DNA from: UBA7398 sp964632545
GTDB lineage: Bacteria; Actinomycetota; Actinomycetes; Nanopelagicales; Nanopelagicaceae
DNA: 40,387 nt
Assembly: GCA_964632545.1 (NCBI GenBank)
Contig: CAZWBQ010000012.1
Span: forward strand, 1-40,387
Reading direction: 5' to 3'
Part shown: piece by piece, positions 23,416 to 31,994 of the stretch
Position numbering within the stretch: position 1 is the stretch's first letter
Layout of the letters: every line of letters starts with the position of its first letter
Translations under genes and position numbers: made by a program
The notes under the pieces: model-generated
Told to the model about the DNA's origin: nothing
Seen by the model: only the letters and a program-made list of their open reading frames with translations
Database searches by the model: none

Positions 23416-24618
23416 CTATTTAATTAATTCGCTGATTCCACTGATCAATCGATCAACATCTTCACGCGTACTGTAAGGAGCCAGCCCGGCGCGAACCGCA
23501 CCAGCATCGCCCAAGCCAAGCGATAAACAAGCTTCCAGGCCATAAAAATTTGAAGCCGGCGCATTAACATTTTTAGTAGCTAAATGTTTATAAACATCGA
23601 CAGAATTTAAACCAGCAAAAGTAAAGAATGCAGTTGGAGTGCGGTGAGCTGCTCTGCTGTAAACGGTAATTTTAGGCAATGCGCGTAATTGGCTATCCAT
23701 ATATGTAAATAGCTCTTCCTCGTAGCGCTCCATTGCATGCATCGAAGTAACAATCTTTTCACGTCTTGTTCCGTTTTGATTAGGCAACATATCTGCGATG
23801 AAATCTATTGCCGCAGTAACGCCAGCCATAATTTCATATGGCAATGTGCCAAATTCAAATCGCTCTGGAACTATCGCAGTAGCTGGTAGGAGTTTGTCAT
23901 TATTCAAAGTTCTTAAAAGTTCGGGTTCAGCAGCAATAGCTGCGCAGTGCGGACCAAAAAGCTTGTAGGAAGAGAACCCGTAGAAATCTGCACCTAAAGT
24001 TTTCATATCAATTGGAGTATGTGGAGTTAGGTGTACACCATCAACATAAAATAGCGCGCCAACTGCGTGCACCAATTTAGCAATAGCGCCAATATTTGGC
24101 CGCGTACCAAGTACATTAGATGCACCAGTAACCGCAACTAATTTAGTTTTTGTACTTAATAAATTACCAATTACTTCTGGAGCTAATTCAGTAGTTGCGC
24201 CATCAAACTCAGCCCATTTAATGGTTGCACCGACCGCTTCGGCGGCTTGTACCCAAGGCCGGACATTAGAATCATGATCTAAACGAGTAACAATTATCTC
24301 GTCACCAGGTTTCCAAGTTTTAGCTAAAGTTCTAGAAAAATCATAAGTAATTTGAGTCCAACTGCGACCGTAAACAACGCCCTCTGGATTGCAATTTAGT
24401 AAATCTGCGACTGCGTTGCGAAAACCCAGAACTGCAGCATCTGCATTTTGTTCGGCTTTAGTAGTAGTTCCTCGATTTGAAACTGATGAAGTGATGGTAT
24501 TTGCGATCGCGTCACCAACCGATTTAGGAACTTGCGATCCACCCGGGCCGTCAAAAAATGCAGTTCCAGAATTTAACGCTGGAAATTGGGCTCTGATTCG
24601 ATTTACGTCATAAGTCAT
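23416..24618 (-). CDS. Class V aminotransferase, cysteine desulfurase-like
   Basis: 400 residues from the ATG at 24618. A longer start at 24663 would run into the divergent transporter gene. The protein opens with VNRIRAQFPAL and AFFDGPGGSQVP and has the PLP lysine in YGFSSYKLFGPH. The end GLGDAGAVRAGLAPYSTREDVDRLI is typical of the SufS-like subgroup of class V proteins. The conserved cysteine of true desulfurases is not recognisable at the usual RxGxxC position, so sulphur transfer is doubtful. Being coupled to a glutarate-type CoA transferase gene, it could be a transaminase or lyase of the same pathway, but this is not shown. Confidence 0.75.
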   Translation of the reverse strand: MTYDVNRIRAQFPALNSGTAFFDGPGGSQVPKSVGDAIANTITSSVSNRGTTTKAEQNADAAVLGFRNAVADLLNCNPEGVVYGRSWTQITYDFSRTLAKTWKPGDEIIVTRLDHDSNVRPWVQAAEAVGATIKWAEFDGATTELAPEVIGNLLSTKTKLVAVTGASNVLGTRPNIGAIAKLVHAVGALFYVDGVHLTPHTPIDMKTLGADFYGFSSYKLFGPHCAAIAAEPELLRTLNNDKLLPATAIVPERFEFGTLPYEIMAGVTAAIDFIADMLPNQNGTRREKIVTSMHAMERYEEELFTYMDSQLRALPKITVYSRAAHRTPTAFFTFAGLNSVDVYKHLATKNVNAPASNFYGLEACLSLGLGDAGAVRAGLAPYSTREDVDRLISGISELIK

Positions 24619-24625
24619 GAAATGG

Positions 24626-24631
24626 ATTCTA
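24626..24631 (-). promoter_or_regulatory. Possible -10 element for the class V aminotransferase gene
   Basis: TAGAAT on the minus strand ends eight bases before the ATG at 24618, one base more than at the other leaderless starts of the window. Confidence 0.35.
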
Positions 24632-24657
24632 GCCCGAGGTAGGGCAGTATTAGCGAC

Positions 24658-25557
24658 GTGCATCTAACTAAGAGAGAAACCACCGGAATGCTCTACGCAC
24701 TAACCGGTGTATTTCTATTCTCGCTCTCACTGCCCATGACTAAATGGGCTTTGGAAAGTTTTAGCCCTTACTTAACCGCAACATCGCGGCCAATTCTTGC
24801 GGCGTTGATCGCTATCCCATTGATGCGAATCGCAAAAGTTCCCGCTTTGCCGCGCAAATATTTGCCTCCGATGATCTACACAACAGTTGGCGCCGCATTT
24901 GCCTGGCCAATATTGATTGCCCTTGCCTTATCCCGAACTACTTCTGCACATGTTGCAGTAATTTCCGCAATCATGCCGTTAACGACCGCAATCATCGCTG
25001 TGCTACGTACTAAAGAAACCGTTACTGCGCAATTTTGGTTTGCATCGGCCACTGGAACAATTCTCCTAATACTTTTCGCGATATCTAGAGGCGGTGCGCA
25101 AAATGGTGATTGGCTCGCCGACGCTTTAACCATCTGCGCCGTAATTGCATCTTCATACTGTTATGTCGAAGGGGCGGAATTAACAAAAGTTATGCCAGGT
25201 TGGCAAGTAATTTCTTGGGTTGTAATTTTCGCGCTACCAATATGTATCCCGGCTTCAATAATTATTTGGATAAATACTAACGACGGTTCTCCGATAACTT
25301 TCCATGCGCTCTTTGGAATCACTATGATCGGATTTTCTTCCATGTATATCGGTTTCTTCGCTTGGTATCGTGGTTTGAAAGACGCAGGAACAGCTCATGG
25401 CTCTCAGGTACAGCAATTACAAGCAATTATGACTTTGGGCTGGGCCGCGCTTTTATTAAAAGAAAAAGTAACGCTAACTATGATTTTAATAGCATTTGGA
25501 GTTATTGCCTCGGTGCTTTGGGCGTTAATATCTCGCCGAAAACCAACTTCAAGTTAA
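24658..25557 (+). CDS. EamA/DMT-family transporter
   Basis: 299 residues, ten hydrophobic segments in two EamA repeats (first about 10-140, second about 155-290). It is a second member of the family in the window, distinct in sequence from that at 5155. The start is uncertain. GTG at 24658 is preceded by TATTAG and could be leaderless. The ATG at 24688 gives a protein beginning MLYALTGVF directly at the first membrane segment and has a purine-rich AAGAGAG ahead of it. Its stop shares a TTAA with the stop of the convergent M3 peptidase. The substrate is unknown, an amino acid or metabolite being likely for the family. Confidence 0.82.
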   Translation: MHLTKRETTGMLYALTGVFLFSLSLPMTKWALESFSPYLTATSRPILAALIAIPLMRIAKVPALPRKYLPPMIYTTVGAAFAWPILIALALSRTTSAHVAVISAIMPLTTAIIAVLRTKETVTAQFWFASATGTILLILFAISRGGAQNGDWLADALTICAVIASSYCYVEGAELTKVMPGWQVISWVVIFALPICIPASIIIWINTNDGSPITFHALFGITMIGFSSMYIGFFAWYRGLKDAGTAHGSQVQQLQAIMTLGWAALLLKEKVTLTMILIAFGVIASVLWALISRRKPTSS

Positions 25558-27593
25558 TTTAAACCGCGTCGTTTGAGTAACGGTTTTATGGTTGCCTCTC
25601 GCCCGCGGAAATTCCGGAACATTTGCATTGAATCGATCGAACCACCGCGACTTAATAACTCATTTCTAAAATGATCACCATTTGCCCGAGTCAATCCACC
25701 ATTTTCTTTAAACCATTCAACTGAGTCTGCATCTAAAACCTCACTCCAGATATAACCGTAATAACCTGCGGAATAACCGCCCGCAAAAATATGTGAGAAA
25801 TAGGTAGATCGGTAACGCGTGTGTACCGGTGGATAGTCCAAGCCGTAATCTGCGATTGCTTTCCGTTCGAAATCAATAACATCTTTAACATCATCTACCT
25901 CAGTAAGCGAATGCCAAGCAAGATCAAGGATCGCTGCTGCTAAATAACTTGTTGTTGCAAATCCTTCATTAAAAGTTTCGGCGGCTTTCAAATTATCAAT
26001 CCAAACTTGTGGCATCTGCTCCCCAGTTTGGTAATGCTTAGCGTAATTTTTTACCACTTCAGGCCAGAGAATCCACATCTCATTTACTTGTGAAGGGAAT
26101 TCCACAAAATCACGTTGGACACTAGTTCCCGATACTCGTGGATATTTAACTTGCGACAACAATCCATGTAGCGCATGGCCGAATTCATGGAATAGCGTTG
26201 TGGTGAAATCCAAAGTTAATAGAGCTGGTTCGCCAATTGGCGGTTTTGGAATATTAAGATTATTTACGACCACAGGCAATTGCCCTAAAAGAAAATTTTG
26301 ATCAACCAAACTATTCATCCAAGCGCCGCCACGTTTTGAATCCCTCGTGAAAAAATCTCCGATATACAAACCTAACGGTGAACCATCTTCATTTGACACC
26401 TCAAAAGCGCGCGCTTGTGGATGGTAAGTAATTAAATCTTTTCTCTCTTTAAAGGTAATACCGAACAATTTAGTAGCAGCGAAAAATACGCCATCATGTA
26501 AAACTCGTTCAAGCTCAAAATATGGACGCATCGCTGCGGTATCGACGCTATGTTTTGCCAACCGTACTTTCTCCGAGTACATATCCCAATCCCAACTTGC
26601 TAATTCAAAGTTGTGACCTTCCGCTGCAATCGCCTTCTGTAATTCTTCGCCTTCAGAACGTGCATTACGTACCGCAGAGGGTGCTATCTCGCGCAGTACT
26701 TTATGAACATTGCCAGGACTTCCAGCAGTTTGCTCATTAATTACATATTCCGCATGTGATTTAACTCCGAATAATTTTGCCCGCCGAGCACGCAATTTCA
26801 CCATTTGTAACAAAATTGCTTTAGTGTCCTTATCGTTATTGCGATTGCCCTTTACGAGCGAAGCTTCCATTATTTTTTTGCGAAGTTCCCGATTTTTAAG
26901 GGTTGTAAGTAGCGGATTACCCGTGAAATTCACCATAGCTAATAAATATTTACCTTCATGTCCGCGGTCTTTGGCAGCATTGCTTGCGGTTGCGATTTCG
27001 GCCGTGGTTAATCCATCGAGATCCGCTAGGTTTTCAACCATTACCGCAAGATCATTGGTGTCATTTAACAAATTCTTTCCAAAAGCGGTTTGTAACTTGG
27101 AAAGTTCTTCATTAATCCCAGTTAATTTCAAACGCTCTTCGTCGCTTAAATGTGCGCCCGCGTGCACTGAATCTCGATAATATTTTTCAAGCAACCAATT
27201 GTCTTCACTATTTAGATTGAGCGAACCGCGGTTTTCGTAAAGAGATTTAATCTTTGCGAATAATTTTGGGTTTAATTGGATTGCATCAGAATGGGCTGCC
27301 AACTTCGGCGCAATCTCAGCCTCGATTTCATCGATAGCATCACTGGTGTCACTGGATGATTTATTATAAAAAACATTGAGCATCCGACCTAGTAATTGTC
27401 CGCTTTTTTCGAGTGCAACAATAGTATTTTCAAAACTAGTTGGTTCGATCGCGTCAATAATGCTTTGCACTTCGGCAAGCTGAGCTTTAGTACCTTCATA
27501 AAAAGCCGGCAAATAGTGCTCATCTGTTATCTCGCTAAACGGTGGTAATTCGTATGGCAGAGTGCTTCGTTCAAAAAATGGATTATTAGCCAC
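25554..27593 (-). CDS. M3 family oligopeptidase (peptidyl-dipeptidase/oligopeptidase A type)
   Basis: 679 residues, the usual size for Dcp/OpdA proteins. The zinc site HEFGHALHGLLSQ (HExxH) and the downstream glutamate region ETFNEGFATT are present, as are the family markers NPFFERSTLPYELPPF at the N terminus and RYRSTYFSHIFAGGYSAGYYGYIWS near the C terminus. There is no signal peptide, so it cuts short peptides in the cytosol. This is a good partner for the peptide importer encoded 15 kb away. Its ATG lies eight bases inside the upstream hydrolase gene, so both come from one transcript. Confidence 0.92.
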   Translation of the reverse strand: MANNPFFERSTLPYELPPFSEITDEHYLPAFYEGTKAQLAEVQSIIDAIEPTSFENTIVALEKSGQLLGRMLNVFYNKSSSDTSDAIDEIEAEIAPKLAAHSDAIQLNPKLFAKIKSLYENRGSLNLNSEDNWLLEKYYRDSVHAGAHLSDEERLKLTGINEELSKLQTAFGKNLLNDTNDLAVMVENLADLDGLTTAEIATASNAAKDRGHEGKYLLAMVNFTGNPLLTTLKNRELRKKIMEASLVKGNRNNDKDTKAILLQMVKLRARRAKLFGVKSHAEYVINEQTAGSPGNVHKVLREIAPSAVRNARSEGEELQKAIAAEGHNFELASWDWDMYSEKVRLAKHSVDTAAMRPYFELERVLHDGVFFAATKLFGITFKERKDLITYHPQARAFEVSNEDGSPLGLYIGDFFTRDSKRGGAWMNSLVDQNFLLGQLPVVVNNLNIPKPPIGEPALLTLDFTTTLFHEFGHALHGLLSQVKYPRVSGTSVQRDFVEFPSQVNEMWILWPEVVKNYAKHYQTGEQMPQVWIDNLKAAETFNEGFATTSYLAAAILDLAWHSLTEVDDVKDVIDFERKAIADYGLDYPPVHTRYRSTYFSHIFAGGYSAGYYGYIWSEVLDADSVEWFKENGGLTRANGDHFRNELLSRGGSIDSMQMFRNFRGREATIKPLLKRRGLN

Positions 27594-28356
27594 TTAAACG
27601 CTCCACAAATAATCTAGAGTTTTCAAAGATTATTTCAGCGTCAAAATCCATTGTTGCAACATGGTAACTATTCAATAATTCAACTCTGTTCTTATCTAAG
27701 CTGCCAATTTCTGCCATGATGATTTCAGTATTGGATACCCCGAGCACATGATCATCGACGCTATGGAATAGAAGTAGTGGGGTTTTAACGTTCGGCAGTT
27801 TGGCTCTAGATTTCTTTAGAAATTCGTAAAGTTGTACAACACCCGCAGTAGGAAGAACGTCATAACCCCACTCCGTTACCCCAGGTTTTTTAATATCGTC
27901 GCCAACCGATGGCATGCCCGCTTTCAATTTTGCCAGGATGCGGCCAAAGCGAATTTTTACGCCCGGAATATGAATCATTGGATTTACTAACACAATGCCA
28001 GAAATTTTTTCTTGGTTTATTGCAGAGACATATAACGTGTTTCCACCACCCATGGATAAACCAAAAATGAAAATCTCTTTACAAAATTTAGCTAAATCAT
28101 CAACATCTTGTTGCACTCGATCTGGCCATTCGTGCCATTTAACATGGTTTAAATCTTGCCATTTACTGCCATGACCGGGAATCCTTGGAACGCGAATTGA
28201 ATAACCGAGTTCTTGAAAATAGTTAGCCCACGGACGCATTGATGCTGGTGATCCAGTAAAGCCATGTACTAGGACGATTCCAACAGTTCCATTCTTACCT
28301 TTGCCATCATGTGCGTAATCTGCCAGCCAACCTGCTGGTGCATTTTCGGTAGCCAT
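27586..28356 (-). CDS. Alpha/beta hydrolase, carboxylesterase/monoacylglycerol lipase type
   Basis: 256 residues. The oxyanion region is VLVHGFTGSP, the nucleophile elbow GLSMGGG, the acid lies in HSVDDHVLG and the catalytic histidine in NSYHVATMD. The closest known type is the Est30/monoacylglycerol lipase group with its short cap, active on carboxyl esters. It heads a two-gene unit with the M3 peptidase. The leaderless start at 28356 fits a TAGAGT -10 element. It is divergent from the exonuclease gene with only 48 bases between. Confidence 0.85.
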   Translation of the reverse strand: MATENAPAGWLADYAHDGKGKNGTVGIVLVHGFTGSPASMRPWANYFQELGYSIRVPRIPGHGSKWQDLNHVKWHEWPDRVQQDVDDLAKFCKEIFIFGLSMGGGNTLYVSAINQEKISGIVLVNPMIHIPGVKIRFGRILAKLKAGMPSVGDDIKKPGVTEWGYDVLPTAGVVQLYEFLKKSRAKLPNVKTPLLLFHSVDDHVLGVSNTEIIMAEIGSLDKNRVELLNSYHVATMDFDAEIIFENSRLFVERLSG

Positions 28357-28362
28357 AACATA

Positions 28363-28368
28363 ACTCTA
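28363..28368 (-). promoter_or_regulatory. -10 element of a leaderless promoter for the hydrolase gene
   Basis: TAGAGT on the minus strand ends seven bases before the ATG at 28356. Confidence 0.5.
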
Positions 28369-28392
28369 ATGTGAAATGTCATATCTAGCGCG

Positions 28393-28398
28393 TAGATT
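28393..28398 (+). promoter_or_regulatory. -10 element of a leaderless promoter for the exonuclease gene
   Basis: TAGATT ends seven bases before the ATG at 28405. Together with the element at 28363-28368 it makes a compact back-to-back promoter pair in a 48-base spacer. Confidence 0.5.
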
Positions 28399-28404
28399 GC
28401 GGGC

Positions 28405-29001
28405 ATGAGTTTTACGATAGATAACCGGACTCTCTCCGAAACCACCTTTGTGGTTCTCGATTTAGAAACTACCGGTTGGTCTCCGGCTAGCGGCGCCGCT
28501 ATCACTGAAATTGGTGCGGTTAAAGTTCGCGGTGGCGAAATGATCGCGGAATTCCAATGTTTGATAAATCCGGGCTGCCCGATTCCAGAATTAATTACAA
28601 ACGTCACTGGAATTTCAGATTCTATGGTTTCTAATTCTCCGGAAATTAGCGAAGTTGTACCTATGTTTTTGGAATTTTGCGGTTCGCCAAATGAAACTGT
28701 TTTAGTGGCTCACAACGCGCCATTCGATATGAGCTTTTTATTAGCTGCAGCAGCGTCGGCTCAATATCCATGGCCAGAATTTGCGGTTATAGATACCGCA
28801 TACTTAGCTAGAAAAATTCTTACGAAAGACGACGTTCCAAATAACAAATTAGGAACGCTCGCAAATTTTTACGGAACGAAAACTGAACCAAATCATCGAG
28901 CGCTAGAAGATTCGCGTGCAACTGTAGATGTGCTGCATGGGCTTTTTGAAAGGTTGGGAACCTTTAACGTAACTACGCTTGCAGAGCTGATCGAGTTTTA
29001 A
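28405..29001 (+). CDS. DEDDh 3'-5' exonuclease (DnaQ-like)
   Basis: 198 residues. Exo I is VLDLETTG, Exo II is VAHNAPFDMSFL and Exo III is HRALEDSRAT, giving the D-E-D-D-H set of two-metal exonucleases such as the DNA polymerase III epsilon subunit. Related actinobacteria carry an exonuclease of this type near ctaE-qcrCAB, often fused to a GIY-YIG nuclease domain. Here the nuclease domain is absent. The end of the gene overlaps the convergent receiver gene by 29 bases. Confidence 0.88.
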   Translation: MSFTIDNRTLSETTFVVLDLETTGWSPASGAAITEIGAVKVRGGEMIAEFQCLINPGCPIPELITNVTGISDSMVSNSPEISEVVPMFLEFCGSPNETVLVAHNAPFDMSFLLAAAASAQYPWPEFAVIDTAYLARKILTKDDVPNNKLGTLANFYGTKTEPNHRALEDSRATVDVLHGLFERLGTFNVTTLAELIEF

Positions 29002-29383
29002 TTAAGTTTCCAACTGTTCCTGCAATTGTGAACGGATCAATTGGATGCGTTACAACGCCATCTGCTCTAGACCAGCCGGCTAGCCAGGCATCTTCGGCTC
29101 GGCCAGTGATTACTAAAATTGGCGGACAGTTAAAAAGTTCATCTTTTAATTGGCGAGCTAATCCCAATCCACCCTCAGGAACAGCCTCTCCATCTAAAAT
29201 AAATATATCTGCGCTCTTTTTATTATCGATATAACTTTTCACAGCTGCGCCGGTAGCAAACTCAATGATTTTATGTTCTGGAAAATCAATTGAAATTCGT
29301 TTGCCTAGCGCGCTCTTTATCGAATTTCTAACCGAGGAATCGTCAGAATAGATCGCGATTAATAACGGTAGCCCGGAAGTCAT
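28973..29383 (-). CDS. Stand-alone receiver-like protein, conserved lysine missing
   Basis: 136 residues that match one response-regulator receiver domain and nothing more. The acidic pair is D14-D15, the phospho-acceptor aspartate D64 is in IFILDGEAVPEGG and the switch threonine T93 is in ILVITG. The conserved lysine before the cis-proline is replaced: VVTHPIDPF instead of xxKPxxxx, so His or Thr stands there. Phosphorylation may be weak or absent. No output domain and no histidine kinase are nearby. The gene lies between the exonuclease and ctaE and could act in respiratory control (inference only). The start is fixed by a leaderless promoter. Confidence 0.7.
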   Translation of the reverse strand: MTSGLPLLIAIYSDDSSVRNSIKSALGKRISIDFPEHKIIEFATGAAVKSYIDNKKSADIFILDGEAVPEGGLGLARQLKDELFNCPPILVITGRAEDAWLAGWSRADGVVTHPIDPFTIAGTVGNLIKTRSALQA

Positions 29384-29389
29384 ATCTGA

Positions 29390-29395
29390 AGTTTA
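29390..29395 (-). promoter_or_regulatory. -10 element of a leaderless promoter for the receiver gene
   Basis: TAAACT on the minus strand ends seven bases before the ATG at 29383. Confidence 0.5.
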
Positions 29396-29519
29396 GCGAG
29401 CAAAAATCATTATTTTTCGAGGTAACTCCACTCCCTGAGCGTGATGCGTTTCACCTACTTACTGATGAAAAAGGGCTCCCCCTTGCGCTGCTTAGGTCGG
29501 CAATTAGCTATAAATCGGG

Positions 29520-29525
29520 AATAAT
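29520..29525 (+). promoter_or_regulatory. Likely -10 element of ctaE-qcrCAB
   Basis: AATAAT ends seven bases before the ATG at 29533. A second -10-like TATAAA lies about ten bases upstream. No ribosome site is present, so a leaderless start is likely. The rest of the 149-base spacer (29384-29532) holds a small hairpin AAGGG-CTCC-CCCTT at 29471-29484 and no convincing small gene. Confidence 0.45.
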
Positions 29526-29532
29526 CGCCCTC

Positions 29533-30171
29533 ATGTCTAGCGCCAATCCCAGCATGGGTGCAGTATCAGCAAAAGTGAACCGTCCAAATATTGTTGCCGT
29601 TGGCACAATTATTTGGTTATCGAGCGAGTTAATGTTCTTCGCGGCATTGTTCTCAATGTATTTCACTACCCGGTCAGTACAAGGTCCAAAAGTTTGGGCT
29701 GAGTCAACTGGAATGCTCAACATTCCATTCGCTGCCGTTAATACAACAGTTCTGGTGCTTTCCTCAGTTACCTGTCAATTTGGCGTTTTCGCAGCTGAGA
29801 GATTTCAAGCTTCTCGAACCGGAAAATTATGGCAATTCAAAAAATGGGGCATGCGTGAATGGTTCGCGCTAACTTTCTTAATGGGCGCTTTCTTTATCGG
29901 TGGCCAAGTTTACGAATACGCAAAATTAGTTTCAGAGGGAATATCGCTCTCCGCCCAAGCATATGGATCGGTTTTTTACATAACTACTGGGTTCCACGGT
30001 ATGCACGTGACCGGTGGTCTGATTGCATTCCTAGTTGTATTGATTCGAGTTTTTAAAGCACAGAAATTTGGACACAAACAAGCTACTACTGCAATTGTAG
30101 TTTCTTACTACTGGCATTTCGTCGACATCGTTTGGATCGCACTCTTTTCCGCGATCTACTTGATTAAGTAA
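29533..30171 (+). CDS. ctaE: Cytochrome c oxidase subunit III
   Basis: 212 residues with five membrane segments, the short actinobacterial form of subunit III. The first segment carries IWLSSELMFFAALF with the conserved glutamate, and the later parts read GFHGMHVTGGLIAF and SYYWHFVDIVWIALF, all family landmarks. It belongs to the aa3 oxidase that takes electrons directly from the bc-type complex in Actinobacteria, where the two form a supercomplex. It is followed by qcrC after 11 bases with the order ctaE-qcrC-qcrA-qcrB, as in Mycobacterium and Streptomyces. The catalytic subunits are not in the window. Confidence 0.95.
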   Translation: MSSANPSMGAVSAKVNRPNIVAVGTIIWLSSELMFFAALFSMYFTTRSVQGPKVWAESTGMLNIPFAAVNTTVLVLSSVTCQFGVFAAERFQASRTGKLWQFKKWGMREWFALTFLMGAFFIGGQVYEYAKLVSEGISLSAQAYGSVFYITTGFHGMHVTGGLIAFLVVLIRVFKAQKFGHKQATTAIVVSYYWHFVDIVWIALFSAIYLIK

Positions 30172-30182
30172 AAGGTGAAATA

Positions 30183-30977
30183 GTGAAATTCATTTCAAAA
30201 TATCGACGCAATAGATTTTTTGGTCCAGCGTTATTAGCCGCTGCGTTATTTGTTCTTGGTACTAGTTACTCAGTCGCAAGTGCTACAACTTTTAAACAAG
30301 TAACACCTACTGGCGATAAAACAACTTTAATTGCTGAAGGAAAAGATATTTTTGCGCGTGGATGTTCCTCTTGTCATGGCCTAAATGCGGAAGGTGGTGC
30401 AATCGCCCCTTCACTAATTGGCGTTGGCGCTGCTTCAGTTGATTTCCAAGTAGGAACTGGCCGAATGCCAATGGCCGATATGAGCGTGCAAGCAATGCGT
30501 AAAACTCCGGTTTATAACGAGGCCGAAACTGCGGCACTTGCTGCTTATGTTGCTTCGCTCGCGCCTGGTCCTGCCGCAATTAAGAATGAAGATTTAGCTT
30601 GGGAACGTTCCGGTGATGCTGCGCAAGGTGGCGAACTCTTCCGCACAAATTGCGCGATGTGTCATAACTTTGCGGGTCAAGGCGGCGCGCTAACACAAGG
30701 TAAATATGCGCCAACAGTGATGGGCGCACAACCAAAAGAAATTTATGAAGCAATGATTACTGGCCCACAATCAATGCCAGTCTTCTCCGATAAAATTATT
30801 ACTCCTGCTGAAAAACTTTCAATTATTAAATGGATTAAAGCGGCACAAGCAGAACCAAATCTTGGTGGCGCTTCTATGGGTCGCACTGGGCCAGTTACCG
30901 AAGGATTGCTTTCATGGACACTTGGTATCGGTGGCTTAATCGGCGTTGCAGTATGGCTAACAGCGAAAGCGCGGTAA
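30183..30977 (+). CDS. qcrC: Cytochrome bc complex di-haem cytochrome c subunit
   Basis: 264 residues, GTG start with AAAGGTG six bases upstream. The N-terminal hydrophobic anchor covers about residues 13-33, then come two cytochrome c domains with haem motifs CSSCH and CAMCH. Each domain carries a later axial-ligand methionine (GRMPMADMS and QSMPVFSDK). A C-terminal anchor, GIGGLIGVAVWLTAKAR, closes the protein. This is the di-haem QcrC that replaces separate cytochrome c in Actinobacteria, passing electrons from the bc complex to the oxidase on the outer face of the membrane. Confidence 0.95.
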   Translation: MKFISKYRRNRFFGPALLAAALFVLGTSYSVASATTFKQVTPTGDKTTLIAEGKDIFARGCSSCHGLNAEGGAIAPSLIGVGAASVDFQVGTGRMPMADMSVQAMRKTPVYNEAETAALAAYVASLAPGPAAIKNEDLAWERSGDAAQGGELFRTNCAMCHNFAGQGGALTQGKYAPTVMGAQPKEIYEAMITGPQSMPVFSDKIITPAEKLSIIKWIKAAQAEPNLGGASMGRTGPVTEGLLSWTLGIGGLIGVAVWLTAKAR

Positions 30978-30983
30978 TGATAA

Positions 30984-31994
30984 ATGTCATCTGAAAACCA
31001 CGGAAAAGATATTGCGCCGCTAAGCGATCCAGGATTACCTGCGCATCAACACCGTAGAACTGATACTGATCCAAAGGCTGCAAAAAAGGCAGAGCGACAG
31101 ATCGGAATTCTTTTCACAATTTCTGCACTTGGCGCGTTGCTATTTATTTACTCGTACACATTTATGGCTGAGAATTTATTTATCTTTATGCCAATCATGG
31201 GAAGCACAAACGCGAAGCAATTATTCTTAGGTTTAGGTATGGCAATCTCGCTCTTCTTCATCGGCATGGGTGCAGTGCAGTGGGCGAAAACCTTGATGCC
31301 TGATCATGAAGTTATTGCACACCGCCATGAATTCCGTTCTGACGAATCAGATCGTGAAGATTTTGTTAAGACCGTTAAAGAAGGTGCCGCTGCAGCTGGA
31401 CTTGGTCGTCGCTCTATTATTAAGCGAACTCTGGGCTTAGCCCTTGGCCTTGCCGGTATTTCACCGCTACTTTTACTCCGCGATTTAGGTCCACTTCCTA
31501 AGGAAGATTTTGCGAAAACTTCTTGGAAGGCCGGTACTCGATTAGTAACAGATCCAGGTAACCGCCCAATTAAGCCATCAGATTTAGAAGTTGGTGGGGT
31601 TGCGCAAGTCCTTCCAGAACTTCCTAATGGCGTTGTTCGTCAATTATCTGATGTCGGCAAGGATGCAGTTCTATTGATTCGTATCCGACCAGAAGAATTT
31701 CAACTTGATGCCGAACGCTTATCTTGGACACACGAAGGCATCATTGCATTCTCAAAAATTTGTTCACATATGGGTTGCGCAGTAGCGCTATTCGAACAAC
31801 AAACTAAACATCTGCTCTGCCCTTGTCACCAATCAACTTTCGATGTAACTCGCGCTGCAAAAGTAATATTTGGACCGGCAGCTCGCCCACTTCCACAGTT
31901 GGCGCTAGCTCTTGATGCGGAAGGTTATTTAATTGCAAAGCAACCATTTAACGAACCGGTTGGACCTAGTTACTGGGAGCGTGATTCAGCATGA
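30984..31994 (+). CDS. qcrA: Cytochrome bc complex Rieske iron-sulphur subunit
   Basis: 336 residues with three membrane segments in the first half, as usual for actinobacterial QcrA, and a C-terminal Rieske domain. The cluster ligands lie in CSHMGC and CPCHQSTFD. The glutamine in the second motif, where proteobacterial forms have glycine, is common in this group. The protein takes the first electron from menaquinol at the Qo site. It starts six bases after qcrC and overlaps qcrB by four bases. Confidence 0.95.
   Translation: MSSENHGKDIAPLSDPGLPAHQHRRTDTDPKAAKKAERQIGILFTISALGALLFIYSYTFMAENLFIFMPIMGSTNAKQLFLGLGMAISLFFIGMGAVQWAKTLMPDHEVIAHRHEFRSDESDREDFVKTVKEGAAAAGLGRRSIIKRTLGLALGLAGISPLLLLRDLGPLPKEDFAKTSWKAGTRLVTDPGNRPIKPSDLEVGGVAQVLPELPNGVVRQLSDVGKDAVLLIRIRPEEFQLDAERLSWTHEGIIAFSKICSHMGCAVALFEQQTKHLLCPCHQSTFDVTRAAKVIFGPAARPLPQLALALDAEGYLIAKQPFNEPVGPSYWERDSA

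Noticed and set aside
24619..24663. Upstream start of the class V aminotransferase-like gene
   Set aside because: It would overlap the divergent transporter gene and adds residues that do not match the family. A -10 element fits the ATG at 24618.
29451..29527. Short plus-strand frame before ctaE (about 26 residues)
   Set aside because: No ribosome site or promoter of its own, and the sequence holds the ctaE promoter.
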